DNA of 64,000 nucleotides from an uncultured Pelosinus sp. (GCA_900542835.1 UQPB01000014.1:15650-79649); one strand, 5' to 3'. Positions 9,153 through 18,069 are shown, numbered from the stretch's first letter. Program-made: numbers and translations. The notes: generated from the sequence alone by a model not told the origin.

Positions 9153-10457
9153 ATGGCACATAGAATCGGCATCATCGGGCCGACCCGGTCGGTAGAGCGG
9201 ATCCTGGCGATCGCGCAAACATTTGAACACGCGATTGAATTTGTTCCGTTTCCGTTTGAGGATGAACGCGACATCATCGAAATCCTGCAGGAAAACCGGG
9301 AGGCGACCAACGGCTGGCTGTTTTCCGGCTCGGTCACCTATTTCATCGCCAAGGAATATCTGCCCACTGACGACAACATCGCCTATTGCGAACCGATGGG
9401 AGCCGGCTTCTACATTAATCTGCTGCAGATGGCGGTCAGCACGAACGCCCTGCCGCGGTTTTCTGTCGATATGTTCGAGTCCCTGATGGATATTGAACGC
9501 TTTATCCAGGAGACCGGCATTAACTGGCAGGATGTCCATATCCGCTATTACCGGGCCCAATATGATCCGGAGGAGATCATTCAATTCCATCTTCAGTTGT
9601 GGCGGCAGGGGAAGATTGACGGCGCGATTACGGCGCTGCGCAGCGTCTATCACGCACTGCAAACCCATGGCGTGCCTGTTTACCAGTTCACCCTGACCGA
9701 GCAGGAAATTTATCAGTCCCTGAAGATCATTATTGAAAAAGTTAAGGCGTCGTATTTTAAAACCACCCAGGTCGGCCTGGTGCTGCTGGAAATCGGCCGC
9801 TACGACGAAATCATTGAAAAAGCGAAAACCCCCTATGTGCTGCAGGCGCTGGAGTTGAAGCTAAAGGAGCTTTTGCTGCCGCTGTGCGAAAATCTTGACG
9901 GCTATTTGCTGGACAAGGGGACCGGTGTGTATGAGATCTTCAGCAGCCGCGGCGCCGTCGAACGGGAAATACCGATGCTGCGCAATACGGTGCAGCAGCT
10001 GTTTGCCGCTGTCGACTGCAAGGTGCCGGTTGCCGCCGGCATCGGCTACGGCGCCACCGTGTTTGCCGCCGGCCGCAACGCCCATTGCGCGATTCGCAAC
10101 GCGCGGGAAAAACAGAGCAACGAGATCATCATCGTCCAGGACAACGGGGTGATTGTCGAAGCCGGCAATGAGGAAACACAGGTAAGCTATTCGTATTACT
10201 CGCACGACCAGGAACTGCTGGACAAGCTGCACACCGCGGCGGTCAGCGTCAGGATCTATCAGAAGATCGCGGCCACCGTCCGGCGCATGGGCTGGGATAC
10301 GTTTACCGCCATCCAACTGGCCAGGCAGCTGTCGGTTACGGAACAGAATATCCGCCGCATCATGACCGGCCTTTGTACCGCCGGTCTGGCCGCGCACGCC
10401 GGCGAGGAGATCGCCGCCTCGCGCGGCCGGCCGGGGAAACTATACCGGCTGGTTTAA
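9153..10457 (+). CDS. Putative transcriptional regulator with a GGDEF/GTP-cyclohydrolase-III-like domain and C-terminal winged helix
   Basis: A 434-residue protein with no exact match known to me. The first 140 residues are alpha/beta. The middle (about 200-345) includes GLVLLEIGRYDEIIEK and GIGYGATVFAAGRNAHCAIRNA, resembling the archaeal GTP cyclohydrolase III/GGDEF-like fold. The last 75 residues look like a helix-turn-helix (TFTAIQLARQLSVTEQNIRRIMTGLCTAGL). I infer a ligand-sensing regulator of the neighbouring YfcC/M20/glutaminase genes. The start at 9153 is chosen for its GGGGGAC ribosome site; an ATG at 9126 lacks one. A TATAAT at 9113-9118 with a weak -35 may be the promoter. It ends in a strong terminator. 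Confidence 0.6.
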   Translation: MAHRIGIIGPTRSVERILAIAQTFEHAIEFVPFPFEDERDIIEILQENREATNGWLFSGSVTYFIAKEYLPTDDNIAYCEPMGAGFYINLLQMAVSTNALPRFSVDMFESLMDIERFIQETGINWQDVHIRYYRAQYDPEEIIQFHLQLWRQGKIDGAITALRSVYHALQTHGVPVYQFTLTEQEIYQSLKIIIEKVKASYFKTTQVGLVLLEIGRYDEIIEKAKTPYVLQALELKLKELLLPLCENLDGYLLDKGTGVYEIFSSRGAVEREIPMLRNTVQQLFAAVDCKVPVAAGIGYGATVFAAGRNAHCAIRNAREKQSNEIIIVQDNGVIVEAGNEETQVSYSYYSHDQELLDKLHTAAVSVRIYQKIAATVRRMGWDTFTAIQLARQLSVTEQNIRRIMTGLCTAGLAAHAGEEIAASRGRPGKLYRLV

Positions 10458-10464
10458 ACGGAAC

Positions 10465-10505
10465 AAGACGGGCAATCTTAGCCGGAAGCTAGGATTGCCC
10501 GTCTT
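10465..10505. terminator. Strong bidirectional hairpin terminator
   Basis: An 18-bp stem (AAGACGGGCAATCTTAGC against its complement with one G-U pair) has a 5-nt loop. It sits between the convergent regulator and glutamate dehydrogenase genes. Confidence 0.75.
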
Positions 10506-10539
10506 ATTATGCGCTGGCAAGGCATTGGAATTTGTCTTA

Positions 10540-11778
10540 TCAGCACCAGCCGCGCAGCCGCATCGTCTCCGACAACCGGTTGAGCACAACGATATAGGCG
10601 CCGGTCCGCATGCTGGTCTGGTGTTCCTGCGCCGCCTGGCACACCTGATCGTAGGCGTTCACCATCAGCTTCTCCAGACGGGCGTGGGCTTCTTCCTCCG
10701 ACCAGTAATAGCGGTACAGGTTCTGCACCCATTCAAAGTAGCTGACGGTTACGCCGCCGGCATTAGCCAGAATATCGGGCACGACAATGACACCGTTCGC
10801 CTGGAGAATGTCGTCAGCTTCCGGTGTTGTCGGCCCGTTTGCGCCTTCGGCGATGACCCTGGCCTGGATGCGGGCGGCGTTTTCCCGTGTGATTTGCCCT
10901 TCCAGCGCCGAAGGAATCAGGACATCGACAGGCAGCTCCAGCAGCGCCGCGTTGTCGATCGCGGTCGCGCCGGGATAGCCGGCCAGCGTTCCCTGCTGCT
11001 TGAGGTAGCCGGCGACCGCATAGGGATCCAGTCCTGCCTGGTTGTAAATGCCGCCTTTGCTGTTACTGACGGCGACAATGGTCGCCCCTTTGTCGTGCAG
11101 CAGTTGGGCGGAAAAGCTGCCAACATTACCGAAGCCCTGAATAGCGACAGTCGCCTTGGTCAGGGACAGGCCCAGGCGCTTATAGGCTTCGCGCACACAG
11201 AGCATCACCCCGATGCCAGTGGCGGCGGTGCGGCCGGCCGATCCCCCCAGTGTCAGCGGCTTGCCGGTAATGACCCCGGGAACGTTTACGCCCCGCAGCT
11301 TGCTGTATTCGTCCATCATCCAGCCCATAATCTGCGGATTGGTGTTAACATCAGGGGCGGGAATGTCGGCGTGCTCGCCGATGATCGGGCTGATCCGCGC
11401 GATATAGCCGCGCGCCAGCCGTTCCAGCTCGCCTTGGGACAAGCTGTGGGGATCAACGGTTACGCCGCCTTTGCCGCCGCCGTATGGCAGGTTGAGCACG
11501 GCACACTTGCAGGTCATCCAGAACGCCAGTGTTTTTACCTCATCAAGCGTCACGTCCGGATGAAAGCGGATGCCACCCTTGGCCGGGCCGCAGGCAGTAC
11601 TGTGCTGCGAGCGGTAGCCGGTAAAAACCTTCACTTGCCCGTTGTCGAGGCGGACGGGAATGCTGACCTCCAGCGTCCGCTCCGGCGAGGCCAAGATTGC
11701 CGCGATATTGGCGTCAAGCTGCGTGATCTTGGCCGCTTTCGTCACCGGAATCATAGCGGCTTCATAAATAGTCTGCAT
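10540..11778 (-). CDS. gdhA: Glutamate dehydrogenase (Glu/Leu/Phe/Val family)
   Basis: The 412-residue protein has the family hallmarks: STACGPAKGGIRFHP with the catalytic-region lysine, PYGGGKGGVTVDP, the PAPDVNTNPQIMGWMMDEYSK loop, the Rossmann motif GFGNVGSFSAQLL and the C-terminal DILANAGGVTVSYFEWVQN. It interconverts glutamate with 2-oxoglutarate and ammonia; in anaerobic Firmicutes this 410-420-residue form is usually NAD-linked and catabolic. Placement near glutaminase and an amidohydrolase supports a role in glutamine/glutamate fermentation. AAGGAG lies about a dozen bases before the ATG. Glutamate rather than leucine as substrate is likely but not proven by sequence. Confidence 0.92.
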   Translation of the reverse strand: MQTIYEAAMIPVTKAAKITQLDANIAAILASPERTLEVSIPVRLDNGQVKVFTGYRSQHSTACGPAKGGIRFHPDVTLDEVKTLAFWMTCKCAVLNLPYGGGKGGVTVDPHSLSQGELERLARGYIARISPIIGEHADIPAPDVNTNPQIMGWMMDEYSKLRGVNVPGVITGKPLTLGGSAGRTAATGIGVMLCVREAYKRLGLSLTKATVAIQGFGNVGSFSAQLLHDKGATIVAVSNSKGGIYNQAGLDPYAVAGYLKQQGTLAGYPGATAIDNAALLELPVDVLIPSALEGQITRENAARIQARVIAEGANGPTTPEADDILQANGVIVVPDILANAGGVTVSYFEWVQNLYRYYWSEEEAHARLEKLMVNAYDQVCQAAQEHQTSMRTGAYIVVLNRLSETMRLRGWC

Positions 11779-12205
11779 GTAAAAACAACACTCCTTGCAG
11801 TTTGTTGAACAGCTTGTCTCAGGCCGTGCTTATCTAGCTGCGGCCTGTTCTTGCTGCCTTGTTTTCTTATCCATACATTGCTTTGACTTAATTTATCATC
11901 TGCAAATGAATAATAATCCAAATTATATCACAGTAAACATTACAGTTTCTATATGTCTATGCAAACAATACTGTATTCTTTGTAATGATTGTTAAAAGGT
12001 GAACAACAGGAGCCGGGCCTTGATAGCGTGGCGTTTGCCACCGGCAGCGTGGCATGACGGTCAAGACAACAGTTTATCGCAGGGTTTTTCAGTTTTCCGG
12101 GGAATGATGTAAATAAGATAGCGGCCGTATGCCGGCAGTTAAAATGATTTCAACCGGAAAGAACGGATCACGACTGCTTATTTCAAGGTGTTAGGGGCTG
12201 AGGCC
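11779..12205. promoter_or_regulatory. Intergenic region with a likely extended -10 promoter for gdhA
   Basis: The 427-bp divergent spacer is A/T-rich from 11880 to 11995. On the minus strand an extended -10 (TGATATAAT, 11922-11930) would start the gdhA transcript about 135 nt before its ATG. No convincing -35, small ORF or known riboswitch was seen. The part toward the methyltransferase holds nothing recognisable. Confidence 0.45.
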
Positions 12206-12868
12206 ATGGATAACAGTAAGCTTAAAACCGCTTACGCAAGCTCAAAGACTTTTTATGATGCTGTCCTGACGCAATCAAACTGGTGGTCCAGGCTGTATAG
12301 CCGGCTTTTTTGGGGTGGTGTCAATGACAGCGAAATCGCCGGCAAGGTTTTGGCGATGATCCCCGGCGATTTTGCCGGTAAGCTGCTGGATGTGCCGGTC
12401 GGCACCGGCGTATTTACTGCCGGTAAATATCAGGCGCTGCCAAACGCGGCCATCACCTGCATCGATTATTCGGCAGATATGCTGCTGCAGGCGAAAGAGC
12501 GGTTTGCCGCTCATTCCCTAACCCATGTTACCTGCCTGCAGGGCGATGTCGGCGCACTGCCATTCGGCGACGAAACCTTTGATATTGTCCTGTCGATGAA
12601 CGGCTTCCATGCCTTTGCCGATACAGACAAGGCGTATCGCGAAACGGCGCGCGTTCTCAAAAAAGGCGGCAGCTTTTGCGGCTGCTTTTACTGTAAAGGC
12701 CAATGCAGGCGCACCGATTTTATTGTCCATTTTCTGTTAGCCAAACGCGGCTGGTTTACGCCGCCGTTTCAGACACTTGCCGGGATCAGACAAGCCTTGG
12801 CGGCAATGTACACGCGCGTTGAGCTCGACAACCGGAAAGCGATGGTTTATTTCCACTGTATCAAATAG
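12206..12868 (+). CDS. Class I SAM-dependent methyltransferase
   Basis: A 220-residue UbiE/Methyltransf_11-type protein. Motif I is LLDVPVGTGVFTAGKY, motif II ITCIDYSADMLLQAKERF, then CLQGDVGALPFGDETFDIVLSMNGFHAFAD and RETARVLKKGGSFCGCFY. The usual acidic-Gly-x-Gly motif has Pro-Val-Gly-Thr-Gly, an accepted variant. The substrate (quinone, lipid, metal or small molecule) cannot be told. The ATG at 12206 follows GAGG; a GTG 18 bases upstream is possible but less well placed. It stands alone between gdhA and the cytosine operon. Confidence 0.8.
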   Translation: MDNSKLKTAYASSKTFYDAVLTQSNWWSRLYSRLFWGGVNDSEIAGKVLAMIPGDFAGKLLDVPVGTGVFTAGKYQALPNAAITCIDYSADMLLQAKERFAAHSLTHVTCLQGDVGALPFGDETFDIVLSMNGFHAFADTDKAYRETARVLKKGGSFCGCFYCKGQCRRTDFIVHFLLAKRGWFTPPFQTLAGIRQALAAMYTRVELDNRKAMVYFHCIK

Positions 12869-12908
12869 CCGGTCTGCTGCGCGATATTCGCCTGTCCCTA
12901 ACCGGCTA

Positions 12909-12937
12909 TTGACAAGACCGGCCGGCAGTGACATAAT
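12909..12937 (+). promoter_or_regulatory. Promoter of the cytosine operon
   Basis: TTGACA (12909-12914), a 17-bp spacer and CATAAT (12932-12937) form a near-consensus sigma-A promoter. It would start transcription about 25 nt before the PyrR-binding loop. Confidence 0.75.
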
Positions 12938-12952
12938 AATAGTAATTTAAAT

Positions 12953-12989
12953 AGGCGCCTTTAAATGCAGTCCAGAGAGGCTGACAAGG
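12953..12989 (+). ncRNA. PyrR-binding RNA loop in the codBA leader
   Basis: The leader contains AGTCCAGAGAGGCT (12969-12982), matching the conserved PyrR-binding loop of Bacillus and other Firmicute pyr leaders. It is closed by CGCCTT and AAGGTG arms, forming the expected stem-bulge-stem. In the known mechanism, uridine-nucleotide-bound PyrR stabilises this anti-antiterminator, letting the downstream terminator form and shutting expression off when pyrimidines are plentiful. Confidence 0.85.
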
Positions 12990-13033
12990 TGAGCGGATAT
13001 TTACGGCAGCCCATGCTTCGCATGCGCTGGCGC

Positions 13034-13067
13034 AAGGCTTCCTGTCAGTTGGCAGGAAGCCTTTTCG
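13034..13067 (+). terminator. Attenuator terminator of the cytosine operon
   Basis: Perfect 11-bp arms (AAGGCTTCCTG, 8-nt loop, CAGGAAGCCTT) are followed by a short T-run, about 30 bp before the permease start. Lying between promoter and gene, it only makes sense as a conditional terminator paired with the PyrR loop upstream. Confidence 0.85.
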
Positions 13068-13096
13068 TATCTGAGGTGCCGGAAAAGAGGATGACA

Positions 13097-14359
13097 ATGC
13101 AAAAAGAAGTTCAGGTTGACCATGATTTCTCGCTGGCGGCGGTGCCGCAAACGGAGCGGCGCGGCTTTTGGCCGATGTTTGTGCTGATGATGGGCTTCAC
13201 CTTTTTCAGCGCCAGCATGTGGGCCGGCGGCACGCTGGGAGCCGGGCTGAGTATCGGCGAATTCGCCCTGGCGGTGCTGGGCGGCAATATTATCCTGGGT
13301 GTATACACCGGCCTGCTGGCCTATATCTCGACCGCGACCGGCCTGTCGACACACCTGTTGGCGCGTTACGCCTTCGGCGAAAAGGGCTCGCGGCTGGCCT
13401 CCTTCATGCTGGCGATCACCCAGGTGGGCTGGTTTGGCGTCGGGGTAGCGATGTTTGCCCTGCCGGTGCAGAAAATTACCGGCATCAATGTCTACCTGCT
13501 GATCGGTGCCGGCGGCCTGCTGATGATCACCACCGCCTACTGGGGTATTAAAGCGCTGACAATCCTCAGCGTCATCGCCGTGCCTTCAATCGCCCTGCTG
13601 GGGACCTACTCGGTCGCGACCGCGGTGGAAACCGCCGGCGGCTTTCAGGCGCTGCTGCAAATCGAACCGGCGCAGCGCATGCCGCTGGCCGTGGCCTTAA
13701 CGATCTGCGTCGGCTCGTTTGCCAGCGGCGGCACACTGACGCCGGACTTTACCCGCTTTGCCAAAACCAAAACCATCGGCGTGGTGACGACAGTCATGGC
13801 CTTCTTTTTCGGCAACTCCCTGATGTTCGCTTTTGGCGCCATCGGCGCCGCCGTCACCGGTCAGGCGGATATCTCGGAAGTGATGTACCTGCAGGGGCTA
13901 ATCGTACCGGCGATCATCATCCTGGGACTGAATATCTGGACGACCAATGACAACGCCCTGTACGCCTCCGGTCTTGGCTTCTCCAACATCACCGGCATCC
14001 CCAAATGCAAAATTGTCCTTGTCAACGGTGTGGTCGGGACACTGGCCGCCCTCTGGCTGTACAACAACTTTGTCGGCTTTCTGACCTTCCTCGGCTCGAC
14101 CCTGCCGCCGATTGGCGGCATCATTATCGCCGATTACTTTCTGCTGCGGAAGGGACAGTATCCGGCGCTGGAGACGATGCGGTTCGCGGCTGTGAACTGG
14201 CCGGCGATAGCCGCCTGGGGGGCCGGAGTGGCGCTGGCCGGCTTCGCGCCGGGAATTCCGCCGCTGAACGCGGTGCTGGGCGCGGCCATCGTCTATGTGG
14301 CGATTATGCTGGTAACCAGGCCTGCCGCGCAGTCGGCGGCAGTACAGACGGAAAGGTAG
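13097..14359 (+). CDS. codB: Cytosine permease
   Basis: A 420-residue NCS1-family permease. The start is the ATG at 13097, six bases after AAGAGG; a longer frame would run through the PyrR leader and is rejected. Conserved segments are GFTFFSASMWAGGTLGAGLS, AFGEKGSRLASFMLAITQVGWFGVGVAMFA, FASGGTLTPDFTRFAKT and TTNDNALYASGLGFSNITG, as in E. coli CodB. It brings cytosine into the cell for salvage, and the deaminase gene follows 9 bp later. Expression should be repressed by high UMP/UTP through the leader. Confidence 0.93.
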   Translation: MQKEVQVDHDFSLAAVPQTERRGFWPMFVLMMGFTFFSASMWAGGTLGAGLSIGEFALAVLGGNIILGVYTGLLAYISTATGLSTHLLARYAFGEKGSRLASFMLAITQVGWFGVGVAMFALPVQKITGINVYLLIGAGGLLMITTAYWGIKALTILSVIAVPSIALLGTYSVATAVETAGGFQALLQIEPAQRMPLAVALTICVGSFASGGTLTPDFTRFAKTKTIGVVTTVMAFFFGNSLMFAFGAIGAAVTGQADISEVMYLQGLIVPAIIILGLNIWTTNDNALYASGLGFSNITGIPKCKIVLVNGVVGTLAALWLYNNFVGFLTFLGSTLPPIGGIIIADYFLLRKGQYPALETMRFAAVNWPAIAAWGAGVALAGFAPGIPPLNAVLGAAIVYVAIMLVTRPAAQSAAVQTER

Positions 14360-14368
14360 GGAGCGAAG

Positions 14369-15643
14369 ATGTATCTATACAATGCCCGCTTGCGGGATCA
14401 GGACGGATTATGGGAAATTGCCGTAGATGACGGCCAGATCAGCGCTATCAGCGCCCAGGGAGAACTCACCCGTTCCTATGGCAAGGAAGACCTTGACGCC
14501 GGGGCCGGGCTGGTCCTGCCGCCGTTTATTGAGCCGCATGTCCATCTGGATGCGGCCCTGACCGCCGGTGAGCCCCGCTGGAACGTCAGCGGCACTTTAT
14601 TCGAGGGTATCGCCTGCTGGGCCGAGCGGAAGCAGTTGCTTAGCCGTGACGATATCAAGCGGCGGGCAACCGCGGCTTTAAAATGGCAAATCGCCCAGGG
14701 GATTCAGCACGTCCGCACCCATGTTGACGTCACCGATCCGCAACTGCTGGCCCTGCAGGCGCTGCTGGAGGTCAAACAGGAAATGGCCGACTGGGTCGAT
14801 CTCCAGCTCGTGGCCTTTCCTCAGGAAGGCATCTGCTCCTATCCCCGCGGCGTCGAATTACTGGAGGAAGCGCTGGTAATGGGGGCGGATGTAGTCGGCG
14901 CCATCCCCCATTTTGAGTTTACCCGCGAATATGGCGTGCAATCGCTGAAGCAGGCGTTTGATCTGGCCGAAAAGTACGGCCGGCTTGTCGACGTTCACTG
15001 TGACGAAATTGACGATGAGCAATCGCGGTTCATCGAGGTCGTGGCCACTGAAGCCTATGAACGCGGCATCGGCGAGCGGGTGACCGCCAGCCACACCACC
15101 GCCATGCATTCCTATAATAACGCTTACGCCTACAAGCTGTTCCGGCTGTTGAAAATGGCGGATCTGAACTTTGTCGCCAACCCGCTGGTCAATACCCATC
15201 TGCAGGGCCGCTTTGACAGCTATCCGAAACGCAGAGGCGTCACCCGGGTGAAGGAATTGCTGGAGGCGGGGCTGAATGTCTGCTTCGGCCATGACGATAT
15301 CGTTGATCCCTGGTACCCGCTCGGCACCGGCAACATGCTGCAGGTACTGCATTTGGGGCTGCATGTCTGTCAGATGATGGGCTATGAGCAGATCGATTCC
15401 GCCCTCAGCCTGATCACTGACAACAGCGCCCGCACCCTCCAGCTTGGCGACCGCTACGGCATCGAGCCGGGCAAGCCGGCCAACCTGATCGTGCTGCCGG
15501 CCAGCGGCGGCTACGACGCCATCCGTCGCCAGACACCGGTACGCTATTCGCTGCGCAACGGCCGGATCATCGCCCGGACTCAGCCGGCGCATACCGAGCT
15601 GTTTTTAGCCGCTGCGCCGGAAACAGTGACGTTTCAAAAATAA
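14369..15643 (+). CDS. codA: Cytosine deaminase
   Basis: The 424-residue amidohydrolase matches E. coli CodA over its whole length: PPFIEPHVHLD (metal His-x-His), SGTLFEGIACWAERK, QIAQGIQHVRTHVDVTD, AIPHFEFTREYG, the catalytic VDVHCDEIDDEQSRF, TASHTTAMHSYNNAY and CFGHDDIVDPWYPLGTGNMLQV with the metal Asp. It deaminates cytosine to uracil and ammonia. It is the second gene of the PyrR-controlled operon, so cytosine uptake and deamination are switched together to supply pyrimidines. Confidence 0.95.
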   Translation: MYLYNARLRDQDGLWEIAVDDGQISAISAQGELTRSYGKEDLDAGAGLVLPPFIEPHVHLDAALTAGEPRWNVSGTLFEGIACWAERKQLLSRDDIKRRATAALKWQIAQGIQHVRTHVDVTDPQLLALQALLEVKQEMADWVDLQLVAFPQEGICSYPRGVELLEEALVMGADVVGAIPHFEFTREYGVQSLKQAFDLAEKYGRLVDVHCDEIDDEQSRFIEVVATEAYERGIGERVTASHTTAMHSYNNAYAYKLFRLLKMADLNFVANPLVNTHLQGRFDSYPKRRGVTRVKELLEAGLNVCFGHDDIVDPWYPLGTGNMLQVLHLGLHVCQMMGYEQIDSALSLITDNSARTLQLGDRYGIEPGKPANLIVLPASGGYDAIRRQTPVRYSLRNGRIIARTQPAHTELFLAAAPETVTFQK

Positions 15644-15992
15644 AACAGCCGGGGTTTCCGGCTGATCTACAAGGTACTGGCTATGGAACCTATTTAAAAT
15701 TTCCGGTTTCCCTCTGTGCCCTCCGTGTATTCTCTGTGTACTTCGTGAAATCGTTTTTTACCTTTTCCTCCCTCACGTCCGCAGTCTCGCTGCCTCGCCC
15801 GTCTCCGTGGAATCGTTATCTCCAGGATGACCAAACACGGAGGGAAGAATACTTTTCCACAGAGGACACCGAGGGTCGCTGAGGTTCACAGCGGGTTATG
15901 GATATTGATAAAAAGTCCCTTTCAACCTCCGTCCCCTCCGTGTATCCTCCGTGTCCTCCGTGGTATCGTTCCCTGGTACTTACTTTTACCTT
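15644..15992. repeat. Intergenic tract of CTCCGTG-type repeats
   Basis: This gene-free 349-bp stretch between codA and the acyltransferase contains at least ten copies of TCC(T/C)CCGTG-like units, in both orientations (for example 15709-15745, 15838-15900, 15930-15965). Units are spaced about 9 bp, and blocks often end in an ATCGTT motif. No promoter or ORF was recognised. Confidence 0.65.
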
Positions 15993-17147
15993 TTAACGAG
16001 CGATTGCTATCGGCTTTCGCTTTTTTCCCAGCGTTAACACCGGCTGAATGACGTACTCTGCCAGCAGGAAGCAAAGGATAAGGGCGACACTGCAGACGCC
16101 GGCGTATTTCAGCCAGATATTGATTTCCAGCAGCTGTACCAGACAAGCGATCGGAATGACGATACATTGATGGATAAAATAGATGATATAGGAGTTGGCG
16201 GCAAGCCGCCGCCACAGATAGGTGCTGCTGTCAACGTAATGCTGAAACAGGGCAAGCAGGGCAAAGGTCGCGGTCAGGGCGAAGGCGGCATGGCAGAGGG
16301 CATGGCCGGCTTTAGCCGGCAGCGGCACCTCAGGCATCAGGGTGAAGCTCACACGGTACAGCAGGAACACGGCAAGCATGCTGATTGCGGCGGCACACCA
16401 GGGGATGAGGCGGGGACTGTAACCGCCGGGGGTCAACCAGGACTGTTTCCAGGCATATATGCCCAGGCCGAAATAGCAAAGATGCAGGAGCAGCCGTACC
16501 GGCTGAATCATAAACAGATAGGTTGCGTTCATCCAGGTATCGTTCCAGAAGTATAAGTTGGCACTGAAGAAGCAGGCTGCGGTAAGCAGGGTGAACAAAG
16601 GGAAGAACCACAGCGCCGGGGAACTGTTTTGCCGCGGCCGGCTCAGAAACGACGGCCTGAGCCGGTGGAAGAGCGTAAGCAGCAGGAAAAACAGCGTCAG
16701 GATGCCGAGAAACCAAAAGTGGCCCTGTTGATAATACGGCCCCCAAAAGCCGTTGCGCCAGAAGTCCCAAAAGTCAGGCGGTATCGCCATACGGCTGTAC
16801 AAGTTGCTGTAGGCGATCAGCGGGGCAATAAACAGGACGCCGCCGATCCAGGGGATAACGATGCGCCGCAGCTTGTCGCGCCAAAAGACGCCAAGCCCTT
16901 TCCGGACTAACAGTACCGGCGCGAAATAACCGGCCGCCAGAAACATAACGGGCATAATGTAGACATCGGTTGCCAGGATAAAGTAGTCAAACACGATATG
17001 CTTCTGCCTGTCATTCACCGTCCACCACGCCAGATCCCAGGTAGTATAGCCCATGCCGATATGAAACACGACCATAAGTAGCACAATAAAGGCTTTCAGA
17101 TTGTCAAAAAAATAGAAACGCTTCGGGTTCATTGCTTGCGACTCCAT
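15993..17147 (-). CDS. Acyltransferase 3 family membrane protein
   Basis: A 384-residue protein with about ten membrane segments and the family start RFYFFDNLKAFIVLLMVVFHIGMGYTT, where the histidine of the VFH motif is the likely catalytic residue. DKLRRIVIPWIGG and GHFWFLGILTLFFLL follow, and NSYIIYFIHQCIVIPI near the C-terminus. Such proteins O-acetylate or otherwise acylate cell-surface sugars, lipids or peptidoglycan using a cytoplasmic donor. The substrate is unknown. A GGAG site precedes the ATG at 17147. No glycan genes are nearby. Confidence 0.85.
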   Translation of the reverse strand: MESQAMNPKRFYFFDNLKAFIVLLMVVFHIGMGYTTWDLAWWTVNDRQKHIVFDYFILATDVYIMPVMFLAAGYFAPVLLVRKGLGVFWRDKLRRIVIPWIGGVLFIAPLIAYSNLYSRMAIPPDFWDFWRNGFWGPYYQQGHFWFLGILTLFFLLLTLFHRLRPSFLSRPRQNSSPALWFFPLFTLLTAACFFSANLYFWNDTWMNATYLFMIQPVRLLLHLCYFGLGIYAWKQSWLTPGGYSPRLIPWCAAAISMLAVFLLYRVSFTLMPEVPLPAKAGHALCHAAFALTATFALLALFQHYVDSSTYLWRRLAANSYIIYFIHQCIVIPIACLVQLLEINIWLKYAGVCSVALILCFLLAEYVIQPVLTLGKKRKPIAIAR

Positions 17148-17288
17148 CTTTCGTCTCCTTACGCATTATTGCCTGATGTATAGTCCTTCCACAGCTTCCG
17201 AAAAATTCCTCTTATTATCAAAATATTCTATAAGTAATAAAAACATGACCGGAACCGGCCGGTGCCGCGCGCCGGTTCGTCCCGCAAC

Positions 17289-17352
17289 AATCCTGCTGTC
17301 TCCAATAATTTTTGGCAGGATTTTTTGTTATTTTCCTGAATGTTGCATAGTA
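17289..17352 (+). repeat. GGCAGGATTTT hairpin element, copy A
   Basis: AATCCTGC and GCAGGATT arms enclose a long loop and run into a T-run, then a conserved tail ending near GAATGTTGCATAGTAAA. Two similar elements occur at 25749 and 28733. It is the only notable structure in the 376-bp spacer before the glutathione peroxidase gene, and could be a terminator or a mobile hairpin. Confidence 0.55.
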
Positions 17353-17523
17353 AAAGCCGCCGGGTGCTCCTGCAAAAAGGAACAGGGTACCCTCGGCAGC
17401 AGCGGCTGGCGACGGCGCCGATAGTACCCGGCGGCAGTAGCCGCCCGATGCCGGAGCGCAGCGTCGTATAGCGGCCATATGGCTAACGCATACTAATGCC
17501 TAATCGCAAAGGAGGCTGACCAG

Positions 17524-18069
17524 ATGAATATCTATGATTTTCAAGTTAAGACTATTGACGGCAAGACCATTTCCCTGGCCGATTTTAGCGGCAAGGTGCT
17601 GCTGATCGTCAATACCGCCAGCAAGTGCGGCTTTACGCCCCAGTACGAGGAACTGCAGACGCTGTACCGCGATTACGCCGACCGGGGGCTGGAGATTCTC
17701 GGCTTTCCCAGCAACCAGTTCGCCGAACAGGAACCGGGCAGTAATGCCGAGGTGCAGAATTTTTGCCGGATCAACTACGGCGTTAGCTTTCCGCTGTTTG
17801 AAAAGACGGCAGTGCGCGGCGACAACGCCCACCCGTTGTTTGCCTATCTGACGGAGCAGGCCCCGTTCGCCGGTTTTGACGCAGCCCACCCGATTGCCGG
17901 CAAGCTGCAGGAAGTCTTGCAAACCCGGTTCCCGGAGCTGCTGGCGGGCGACGGAATTAAATGGAACTTTACCAAGTTTCTGGTCGACCGGCAGGGAGCT
18001 GTCGTAGGCCGCTACGAACCGACGACCTCGCCGCTGGAGATGAAGCCGGCGATTGAAAAACTGCTGTAA
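17524..18069 (+). CDS. Glutathione peroxidase-like thiol peroxidase
   Basis: The 181-residue protein has the GPx signature: NTASKCGFTPQYEELQTLY with cysteine (not selenocysteine) at the peroxidatic site, LGFPSNQFAEQEPGS with the catalytic Gln, and IKWNFTKFLVDRQG with the catalytic Trp and Asn. Bacterial cysteine forms reduce hydrogen peroxide and lipid peroxides, usually with thioredoxin. It has a strong AAAGGAGG site, stands alone and is followed by a good terminator. An oxidative-stress role in an anaerobe is inferred from the family. Confidence 0.92.
   Translation: MNIYDFQVKTIDGKTISLADFSGKVLLIVNTASKCGFTPQYEELQTLYRDYADRGLEILGFPSNQFAEQEPGSNAEVQNFCRINYGVSFPLFEKTAVRGDNAHPLFAYLTEQAPFAGFDAAHPIAGKLQEVLQTRFPELLAGDGIKWNFTKFLVDRQGAVVGRYEPTTSPLEMKPAIEKLL

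Noticed and set aside
8559..9668. 369-residue minus-strand ORF across the transporter end and regulator start
   Set aside because: It spans two plus-strand genes and a repeat-rich spacer and contains HGGHGGYG-type translation of the CTCCGTG repeats.
12965..13096. N-terminal extension of the cytosine permease ORF
   Set aside because: It overlaps the PyrR loop and attenuator, which must be non-coding for the control to work.
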